Under the pieces are notes generated by a model. The model saw nothing but the letters and a program-made list of their open reading frames with translations, did not search any database and was not told the DNA's origin. 10,286 nt of DNA, taken from assembly GCA_005881235.1 (NCBI GenBank), contig VBEQ01000215.1, forward strand, positions 1 to 10,286, in the 5' to 3' direction. The position numbers and the translations under genes were made by a program. Source of the DNA: Chloroflexota bacterium (GTDB lineage Bacteria; Chloroflexota; Dormibacteria; CF-121). This document shows, piece after piece, positions 5,378 through 10,286 of the stretch. Numbering within the stretch: position 1 is the first letter of the stretch; every line of letters begins with the position of its first letter.

Positions 5378-5854
5378 TCAGTACTCCGTCACCATCGTGG
5401 ATTGCGCGGAGATCACGACCCCGTTGCCGGCCGCATCGCGGACCACCGGGACCCATGGTTGGAAGAGGAACGAAATCTTGACCGTAACCTGGCCCCGGCC
5501 TGGCGTGCCGATGCCGGGGCCGTACCAGATGTATCCAGTATTCGGATCGGTCGGCACCGTCGGGCAGCTCCCGCCGGCCGGCAGCCCGGCGCAAGCGTTG
5601 TCAACCTTGAGAGTGAAGCCGCCACCCAGTTTGCTCTGAACCGCGGCGACCACCGCCGCATTCGTCGGGAGCGGGGAATCGAATGGAATCGCGGCTCGCG
5701 TGCCCTCGCGCGCGGCGTCCGAAATGGAGTTGTAGATGTAGATGCCGCGTCCCAGGTCGATCGTGCCCAGCAGCAGGAGGAAGAAAACCGGCGCGAGCAC
5801 GGCGAACTCGACCATCGACTGGCCGCTGTGGCGGCGGATGAGCCACCTGCGCAT
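5378..5854 (-). CDS. TadE-like minor pilin (second copy)
   Basis: A short basic N-terminus (MRRWLIRRHS) leads into G11-QSMVEF. This matches the G|XXXXE[FY] prepilin-peptidase recognition pattern, with Glu16 at +5 after a cut at Gly11. The hydrophobic helix AVLAPVFFLLLLGTIDLGRG (18-37) and the TadE signature ISDAAREGTRAAIPF (44-58) follow. The remaining 100 residues would be extracytoplasmic, with a Cys88-Cys97 pair that could form a disulphide. In characterised Tad systems TadE and TadF are processed pseudopilins needed for pilus assembly. At 158 aa it is a usual length. ATG 5854 shares its A with the TGA stop of the first tadE copy (TGATG), and its own stop is one base before tadG, so all three are translated as a unit. 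Confidence 0.88.
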   Translation of the reverse strand: MRRWLIRRHSGQSMVEFAVLAPVFFLLLLGTIDLGRGIYIYNSISDAAREGTRAAIPFDSPLPTNAAVVAAVQSKLGGGFTLKVDNACAGLPAGGSCPTVPTDPNTGYIWYGPGIGTPGRGQVTVKISFLFQPWVPVVRDAAGNGVVISAQSTMVTEY

Positions 5855-6360
5855 CAGTAGTCCGCCCTGAACACCGAGCTGGTGTTGATCGTGAGCGGGT
5901 CGCCGATCAGGCTGCCGATGATCGGCGTGATGAAGTAGAACTTGAAGCTGGCAGACACGCTGATTGGATACTGGGACGTTGGGGTGGCGCCGATGATGTT
6001 GTTGACGCGGTCGCCCTGATTTGGCAGGACCTGAACGTCAGACGACGTCATGTTGATCCCCGTGCCGGCCAGTTCGTCCAGCACGTGTTGCCGGATCGAG
6101 TCATCGCTCGCCGTCTGGCAGTTCGCGCCGGGGTTTTGCGGCGGAGTCGCGCAGCTTGGGTTCAAGCCCAGGTAGTAAGGCTGAACGGCATAGCGGGCCC
6201 CCTCGCGCACGGCGTTGGTGATGGCGATCTGGTAGTAGAAGGCCCGGCCGAGGTCCAGCATCCCCATCATGCCGATGACGAGGAAGGGCACCATCACGGC
6301 CATCTCGGCCAGCGCCTGGGCCCGCTTCCGCGGCTTGGAACGTGAGTGTGCTTGGGTCAT
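5854..6360 (-). CDS. TadE-like minor pilin (first copy)
   Basis: From ATG 6360 the protein is 168 aa. A basic leader (MTQAHSRSKPRKR) precedes A14-QALAEM, in which Glu19 is at the +5 position of the pseudopilin motif, with Ala instead of Gly at -1. The helix VMVPFLVIGMMGMLDLGRAF (22-41) and the TadE signature ITNAVREGARYAVQP (47-61) follow, then an exported region with Cys70 and Cys81. An in-frame ATG at 6447 would add 29 residues before the leader and overlap the start of the divergent peptidase gene. I chose 6360 because it gives a normal-length pilin leader. AAGG ends one base before this ATG, too close to be a normal ribosome-binding site. It is the first gene of the tadE-tadE-tadG operon. 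The two TadE copies differ clearly and are old paralogues, not a recent duplication. Confidence 0.87.
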   Translation of the reverse strand: MTQAHSRSKPRKRAQALAEMAVMVPFLVIGMMGMLDLGRAFYYQIAITNAVREGARYAVQPYYLGLNPSCATPPQNPGANCQTASDDSIRQHVLDELAGTGINMTSSDVQVLPNQGDRVNNIIGATPTSQYPISVSASFKFYFITPIIGSLIGDPLTINTSSVFRADY

Positions 6361-6410
6361 GCCTTGTACTCGCGAACGTTTAGAATCGCCGCTGCGCGGC
6401 AGCAAACTCC

Positions 6411-8432
6411 ATGACAAAAAAGGTGCGGTCGGTGCACTCCCTCGCAATTCAACGCCAGCCTATGCGAAAGCCTGTAGCGACCCCAAGAGGGGGCTCGCAT
6501 CGTGACGGCGCCGTCGCGGGCCTGTTGCGGACTTCTTTCAGAACTCGTTACGGGGCTGTTGTTATACGGTCCTTAAGGGTCCACGGTGCCGTGACCGTCG
6601 CCCTCCTGGTCGCCCTGGCGACGACCCAACCGGCCCTGGCGGCGGGCAACCTGACGCTGCCGTTCGCCAACCCCAACCCGCGCATCACCTCCTGGATGGA
6701 TCACCACTACCCGACGCGCCAAGAGGACGGAGTCATGGTCCGGTTCGACGGGGCCACCGGCTACGCTTACGACGGCCACCGCGGGACCGACTACGCTGTC
6801 GCGTCCAACACGCCGGTGGTGGCGGCCGACGATGGCACGGTCATCTATAGCGAGTGGAGCGACAGCGGCGGTTGGGGCGTGGTGATGGATCACGCCTACG
6901 ATCGCACCGCCTACTTCCACAACAACCAGCTCTTCGTCTACCCCGGCCAGCATGTGTCCCGTGGGCAGCTGATCGCCCTCAGCGGGAGCACCGGGAACTC
7001 AACCGGGCCGCACGTCCACTTCGAAGTCCGCGACCTGATGACCCCCTGGCACTCGATCGACCCCTACGGCTGGACGGGGCCGGGACCGGACCCATGGCGT
7101 TGGGACATGGGCAACCTGTGGGCGAAAGGGACGCCGGTGCCCTTCCTCCTGCCGCTCGCGTTCCCGGGTGGGGCGCGCTGGAACTACTGGTATGGCAGCG
7201 ACGGCCCACCACCGCCGGTGAGCTGGCATCTGCGGGACGGCGGACACGGCCTTGCCGGGTTCGCGGCCCAATGGGATCAGGACCCGGGGCCGGGAGCGGC
7301 ACGAATCCAGGCCACCAGCGGCTCGGCCGCGGTGCCCGGCCCTGGATCGCATACGCTGCACCTGCGCGTCTTCGATCGTGCCGGCACCAGCGCCGACATC
7401 ACCTACCTATATCTATATGACGTCGAGGCGCCCACCTCGGCGCTGACCGTCGATCGCGCGCCGGGAAGCGCGCTGAACCTTCACTGGTCGGGGCACGATC
7501 AGCTCGCCGGCGTCGAGGACGTCGCGATCGAGGTCGGCGCCGACGCCCTCGCCTTCCGCCCGTGGTTCACGCAACGTGCCGACCAGGCATCGGCCGGCAA
7601 GACGCTGGGGGCCGTGCGGTACTTCGGCGACCCCGGCACCGCCTACCAGTTTCGGCTCACGGTCCGCGACGCCGCCCGGAATGCCGCGCCTCCCGTCGTT
7701 CTCAAGCAATCGGTGCCGGCTGGGGCCGGCGCTCCGTCGTCCGCCGCCGATCGCGCCATCCTCGGACCACTGCCGGCGCAGCCTGACGGCGCACCGTCGG
7801 TGCTGGGCGTGAGGCAGGAGCACCCCTCCGCGGCTGGCGCATTGCTCCTCGACGCGGACGCGTCGCTGCATGGGCTTGGCCGGGACCGTGTGACGCCGGC
7901 CGTCGCTCCAACCTCGCTCGCCCCGGCCGTCGACGTCGTCAGCCTGGCATCTGGTCCGCTCCGCTTGCTGGCTGATGGCACCACCTGGGACGATGCCGGC
8001 GCCGCCGGTCAGCGGTTCGCCATCCCGACGCCCGTGCGGCTGCTGGCGGCGAGCGACGGCACGGTCGTGGCCGTCGACGCGGCCGGCGCGATTGCCGGAA
8101 GCGGCACAAGCGTCGCAGCGGCCTTGCCCGCCGGTACCACCGTCGTCGACGCTGCGCTGTTCCCGGGAACGCGTTCGGGACTCGCCCTGGACAGCAGTGG
8201 CGCAATACACGCGTTCGGCGGTGCCGATGCGGCCCTCGTGGCGCTCCCGACCATGTGGACGCTGCCGGGCCAACCGGCGGCGATGACGCTCGCCGGCACA
8301 TCGCAGGCGCCCGCCGGTCTCCTCACCGATGCCAGTGGAGACTGGCAAGTCTTCGGCAGCATGCTGCTGCTGCCCGACGCCAGTTTCGCTGGTCCCGCCT
8401 TCGACGCGATGACCGGCTTGCCGGTGCGCTAG
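6411..8432 (+). CDS. Secreted M23-family metallopeptidase with Ig/FN3-like and propeller-like repeats
   Basis: In the longest form (ATG 6411, 673 aa) a Sec signal peptide is at about 51-78 (hydrophobic TVALLVALATTQPALAAG). The M23 peptidase domain spans about 105-215. It has zinc ligands in GHRGTD (His123, Asp127), catalytic His170 in AYFHNN, and His201/His203 in GPHVHFEVRD. All are intact, so a peptidoglycan endopeptidase (lysostaphin-like) activity is plausible. Residues 310-343 (HTLHLRVFDRAG ... APTS) look Ig-like and 340-432 (LHWSGHDQLAGVED ... YQFRLTVRDAARN) FN3-like. From 476 on, five short units recur with a hydrophobic triplet-Asp-x-x-G pattern, at Asp481, Asp522, Asp556, Asp594 and Asp640. 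The start is uncertain: ATG 6411 leaves about 50 residues before the signal peptide, while TTG 6525 or GTG 6591 would shorten it. None has a clear ribosome-binding site, although AAGGGT (6575-6580) precedes GTG 6591. It is divergent from the tad operon. Confidence 0.88.
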   Translation: MTKKVRSVHSLAIQRQPMRKPVATPRGGSHRDGAVAGLLRTSFRTRYGAVVIRSLRVHGAVTVALLVALATTQPALAAGNLTLPFANPNPRITSWMDHHYPTRQEDGVMVRFDGATGYAYDGHRGTDYAVASNTPVVAADDGTVIYSEWSDSGGWGVVMDHAYDRTAYFHNNQLFVYPGQHVSRGQLIALSGSTGNSTGPHVHFEVRDLMTPWHSIDPYGWTGPGPDPWRWDMGNLWAKGTPVPFLLPLAFPGGARWNYWYGSDGPPPPVSWHLRDGGHGLAGFAAQWDQDPGPGAARIQATSGSAAVPGPGSHTLHLRVFDRAGTSADITYLYLYDVEAPTSALTVDRAPGSALNLHWSGHDQLAGVEDVAIEVGADALAFRPWFTQRADQASAGKTLGAVRYFGDPGTAYQFRLTVRDAARNAAPPVVLKQSVPAGAGAPSSAADRAILGPLPAQPDGAPSVLGVRQEHPSAAGALLLDADASLHGLGRDRVTPAVAPTSLAPAVDVVSLASGPLRLLADGTTWDDAGAAGQRFAIPTPVRLLAASDGTVVAVDAAGAIAGSGTSVAAALPAGTTVVDAALFPGTRSGLALDSSGAIHAFGGADAALVALPTMWTLPGQPAAMTLAGTSQAPAGLLTDASGDWQVFGSMLLLPDASFAGPAFDAMTGLPVR

Positions 8433-9493
8433 CCCGCCGCTCGGAGCGCGGGCGCCGCCGGCGAGCCAAACGCCCGGCGGATCGCCTCGACCGCGTAGTC
8501 GACGTCCTCGCCTACAACGCCGCGGTGCGTGACCATGCGCCAGCGGTAAGGCGACGCCTGGTCGAGTAGCACGCCGACCTCGCGACAGCGATCGATAAAA
8601 GCCGTGGCGGTCAGCGGTGGGTGGCAATCGCCGAAGACCATGTTCGTTTCCACCCTCGACAGATCGATGTCGACGCCAGGCAGCCCGCTCAAACCTTCGG
8701 CGAGGCGGCGCGCGTTGTCATGGTCCTCGGCGAGGCGCGCGACCATCTCATCCAGCGCGACCAGGCCGGCCGCGGCCACCACTCCGGCCTGGCGCATCCC
8801 GCCGCCCAGCATCTTGCGCATGCGCCGCGCGCGCTCGATGAACTCCCTCGACCCCGCCAGCATGGAACCGACCGGCGCGCTGAGCCCCTTCGACAGACAG
8901 AACATCACGGAATCGACGGGATCGGTGAGCTGGCGGACGTCGATCCGCTGCGCCACAGCGGCATTGAAGACACGGGCGCCGTCCAGATGTACCGGAAAGC
9001 CGGCTTCGTGGGCGACCTCGCTCAGGGCGGCGGTCTGCACGGGGCTGAGGCAGGTTCCGCCTTTGCGATTGTGGGTGTTCTCGAGGCAGAGAAGCCCGGT
9101 TACCGGCTCGTGGATATCGGGCTGGCGGACCGCGCGGCGTACCTGCTCGGGCTGAAGGCGCCCGTCCCGGGTGTCCAGCGGTCGGAGTTGCAGGCCGCCG
9201 ACGCGGGACGCGCCCGCCACCTCATTCTGAAAGATATGGCTGTCGATCTCGAGGATGACCTCCTGTCCGGGCTGGGTGTGGCTGAGCAGGGCGCAGAGGT
9301 TACCCATGGTGCCGCTCGGAACAAAGAGCGAGGCATCCTTGCCGACCATCTCCGCGGCCCGCCGCTGCAGGCGATGGATCGTCGGGTCTTCATCCCAGAC
9401 GTCGTCGCCCACTTTCGCCGCGGCCATCGCCGCGCGCATCGATTCCGTCGGAAGCGTGAAGGTGTCGCTGCGCAACTCTACGGTCCGTGCCAT
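8429..9493 (-). CDS. Low-specificity L-threonine aldolase-like PLP enzyme
   Basis: This is a fold-type I PLP enzyme of the threonine aldolase/beta-eliminating lyase family, which splits L-threonine or L-allo-threonine into glycine and acetaldehyde. Numbered from ATG 9493 (354 aa), the N-terminal ELRSDTFTLPT is diagnostic. GDDVWDEDPTIHRLQ, VPSGTMGN (phosphate binding) and the HLDGAR motif with Asp171 (pyridine-nitrogen contact) follow. FCLSKGLSAPVGS holds the Schiff-base Lys202. An in-frame ATG at 9520 would add nine residues inside the upstream gene. ATG 9493 has a good AGGGG 4 nt upstream and begins right at the family's usual N-terminus. It follows the DUF881 gene by 7 bp. Its TAG shares the palindrome CTAG (8429-8432) with the stop of the opposing peptidase gene. 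Family assignment is strong; the exact stereospecificity is not readable. Confidence 0.92.
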   Translation of the reverse strand: MARTVELRSDTFTLPTESMRAAMAAAKVGDDVWDEDPTIHRLQRRAAEMVGKDASLFVPSGTMGNLCALLSHTQPGQEVILEIDSHIFQNEVAGASRVGGLQLRPLDTRDGRLQPEQVRRAVRQPDIHEPVTGLLCLENTHNRKGGTCLSPVQTAALSEVAHEAGFPVHLDGARVFNAAVAQRIDVRQLTDPVDSVMFCLSKGLSAPVGSMLAGSREFIERARRMRKMLGGGMRQAGVVAAAGLVALDEMVARLAEDHDNARRLAEGLSGLPGVDIDLSRVETNMVFGDCHPPLTATAFIDRCREVGVLLDQASPYRWRMVTHRGVVGEDVDYAVEAIRRAFGSPAAPALRAAG

Positions 9494-9497
9494 CCTG

Positions 9498-9502
9498 CCC
9501 CT
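9498..9502 (-). promoter_or_regulatory. Ribosome-binding site of the threonine aldolase gene
   Basis: On the minus strand AGGGG, followed by CAGG, ends next to ATG 9493. It overlaps the TAG stop of the upstream DUF881 gene (TAGGGGCAGGATG). This Shine-Dalgarno favours 9493 over the in-frame ATG at 9520 and suggests re-initiation by ribosomes finishing the upstream gene. Confidence 0.55.
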
Positions 9503-10184
9503 ATTTTCCCAGCTGGGCATAGATCAGCGGCCGCGGGGTAACCACCTCGGTGATGGCGAGGTCGGTCTGGCGTTGGATCTCGACCTGGACACGGGTCTGC
9601 AGGCTGCTGGCTGACAGGTCGGCGGCCGGCCCGAGCTGCTCCGGGTCGCCGATGACCAGCAGGCTCAGCGGGGAGCTCACCGCATGCCCATTGATGAGCA
9701 GGCTGTTGCCACGGCTCTGGACCGGGGTACTGCTGATGATCCGCTGCCCGTTCAGCGCGATCGCCTCGGCCCCCGCGTTGCGCAGGTTGTTGAGCGCATC
9801 CTGCAACTCGAAGTCCATGATCGTGCCCTGGATCCGGATGTGCAACCCGGGTCCGTGGACGGGCACCTCGCCGTTGACCTCGCGCAAGGTGGTGAGCTCC
9901 TTCTGGATCGCCTTCGCGTCTGTGCCGCCGGCCGTCAGCGCGTCGCGGATCTGTGCCTCTTGCTGAGAGAGGGCAACGCCCTGTTGGAGCAACTGGTTGT
10001 TGGCGCGGTTCAGGTCGTTGATCAGCAGCGCCACACTCGTATCGTCTTGTGCTGCCAGGGTGCGGGCCACCGCCGCCTGAGAGCGCAGCTGCACGACGAT
10101 GAGGAAGCCCAGCGCGATGGCGATCACGCTGACGACGATCAGCCGCTGGGTCCGGGCGGTTGCTTCAGCCGAGCGGCTGCGCAT
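9501..10184 (-). CDS. DUF881 family membrane-anchored coiled-coil protein
   Basis: At 227 aa it has the usual length for this family (YlxW/YlxX-like). A basic cytoplasmic N-terminus leads to one transmembrane helix (LIVVSVIAIALGFLIVVQL, 15-33), then a heptad-like helix (about 48-105: LINDLNRANNQLLQQG, IQKELTTLREVNG). The conserved DUF881 core follows: VHGPGLHIRIQG (109-120), LQDALNNLRNAGAEAIALNG (127-146) and QRIISSTPVQ (147-156). The molecular role is unknown; in several Gram-positive bacteria the family is encoded near division genes such as divIB/ftsQ. ATG 10184 lies inside the end of the upstream reading frame (20-nt overlap), with GGTGA 3 nt before it. It is in a probable operon with the aldolase, whose ribosome-binding site covers its stop. 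The large overlap leaves a small chance of a later start, but the next residues are needed for the topology signal. Confidence 0.88.
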   Translation of the reverse strand: MRSRSAEATARTQRLIVVSVIAIALGFLIVVQLRSQAAVARTLAAQDDTSVALLINDLNRANNQLLQQGVALSQQEAQIRDALTAGGTDAKAIQKELTTLREVNGEVPVHGPGLHIRIQGTIMDFELQDALNNLRNAGAEAIALNGQRIISSTPVQSRGNSLLINGHAVSSPLSLLVIGDPEQLGPAADLSASSLQTRVQVEIQRQTDLAITEVVTPRPLIYAQLGK

Positions 10185-10286
10185 ACTTCACCAGGAAGGT
10201 GGTATCGAAGGCCGGCAGGCTAAGTTGAGGGCTCCGCAACCAACTGAAGCCCAGCCGGTAGATCCGGCTGCGGCTCTTGAGCTCGG
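10165..10286 (-). CDS. C-terminal fragment of an unidentified protein
   Basis: A reading frame enters from the right edge and ends at TGA (10167-10165) after about 39 codons. The visible end includes RSRSRIYRLG-like basic/aromatic residues (ELKSRSRIYRLGFSWLRS) and then PAFDTTFLVKYAQPLG. Roughly 85% of third positions are G or C, against about half for the competing frame that stops earlier, so this is probably the coding frame. It overlaps the DUF881 start by 20 nt, which implies co-transcription and coupling. In some Gram-positive genomes the gene before DUF881 is divIB/ftsQ, but nothing in these residues shows that identity. Confidence 0.5.
   Translation of the reverse strand, partial: ELKSRSRIYRLGFSWLRSPQLSLPAFDTTFLVKYAQPLG

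Noticed and set aside
6477..6498. Hairpin GCGACCCC/GGGGGCTCGC as a terminator
   Set aside because: The stem is interrupted, there is no T-run on either strand, and it lies between divergent genes where no transcript is expected to end.
7404..7421. Promoter within the M23 gene at the TATATCTATAT patch
   Set aside because: There is no -35-like hexamer and no downstream gene in the same orientation that needs it, so I kept it only as a codon-usage observation.
7413..8627. 404-codon open frame on the minus strand
   Set aside because: It lies opposite the M23 gene, is extremely Arg/Gly-rich without any domain, and runs through the stop of one real gene into another. It is a high-GC antisense shadow.
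8621..9541. 306-codon open frame on the plus strand
   Set aside because: It is antisense to the threonine aldolase gene, whose active-site motifs are intact; the product has no recognisable motif.
10220..10286. Alternative minus-strand frame at the right edge ending in a Pro-rich tail and TAG
   Set aside because: Only about half of its third positions are G or C, against about 85% in the competing frame that runs to 10165.
1..10286. CRISPR array, tRNA/rRNA genes, integrase or toxin-antitoxin genes
   Set aside because: I looked for regularly spaced direct repeats, tRNA-like cloverleaf ends, rRNA segments and small paired toxin-like genes, and saw none.

Overview
This is a high-GC bacterial chromosome segment with dense gene packing, tiny intergenic gaps, several non-ATG starts and chained stop/start overlaps. 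The mix points to a GC-rich Gram-positive-like or Chloroflexota/Dormibacterota-type genome: an IF-1 of the ELSPYDLTRGRITFRYK type, a TadE-TadE-TadG pilin-like operon, a DUF881 protein, and a secreted M23 peptidase with FN3-like and propeller-like repeats. The phylum is inference, because there is no rRNA or other marker here.

Layout. 1-122 (+): the last 39 codons of a gene ending in a CPSC zinc-ribbon-like tail. 135-344 (-): a stand-alone 69-residue biotin carrier protein. It is divergent from 389-697 (+), translation initiation factor IF-1 with an unusual basic N-terminal extension and a TTG start. A GC-rich palindromic element (701-731) follows infA, then 746-1228 (+), a small membrane-anchored helical protein of unknown function, which overlaps tail-to-tail by 65 bp with the next block.

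1164-3693 (-), read right to left: a GTG-started protein made of two copies of a small beta-barrel-like domain, an integral-membrane protein of the lysylphosphatidylglycerol-synthase/flippase (UPF0104) family, and an NAD-dependent GalE-like sugar epimerase coupled to it through a TTGA overlap. The epimerase/membrane-protein pair suggests envelope or exported-glycan metabolism; the role of the duplicated-domain protein is unknown.

3769-6360 (-): a tight tadE-tadE-tadG operon (TGATG overlap, then a 1-nt gap). It encodes two minor pilin-like proteins and a TadG-like protein with a large, probably beta-helical extracellular domain. A second copy of the GC palindrome sits 3 nt after the tadG stop, with a T-run, so it looks like the operon terminator. 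The assembly ATPase, platform proteins and prepilin peptidase are not in the window.

6411-8432 (+): divergent from the Tad operon, a secreted M23 metallopeptidase with intact zinc and catalytic residues, Ig/FN3-like modules and about five propeller-like repeats. Its stop codon overlaps head-on (CTAG) with the stop of a PLP-dependent L-threonine aldolase-like gene (8429-9493, -). That gene lies downstream of a DUF881 protein (9501-10184, -), which overlaps the end of an unidentified gene running off the right edge.

The strongest unexplained signals are the two co-varying palindromic elements placed exactly 3 nt after two unrelated stop codons, the internal duplication in the 3151-3693 protein, the extended IF-1, and the repeat-bearing M23 protein. 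I see no CRISPR array, tRNA, rRNA, transposase or phage gene. No convincing new defence or mobile system is visible; most genes are ordinary chromosomal ones.
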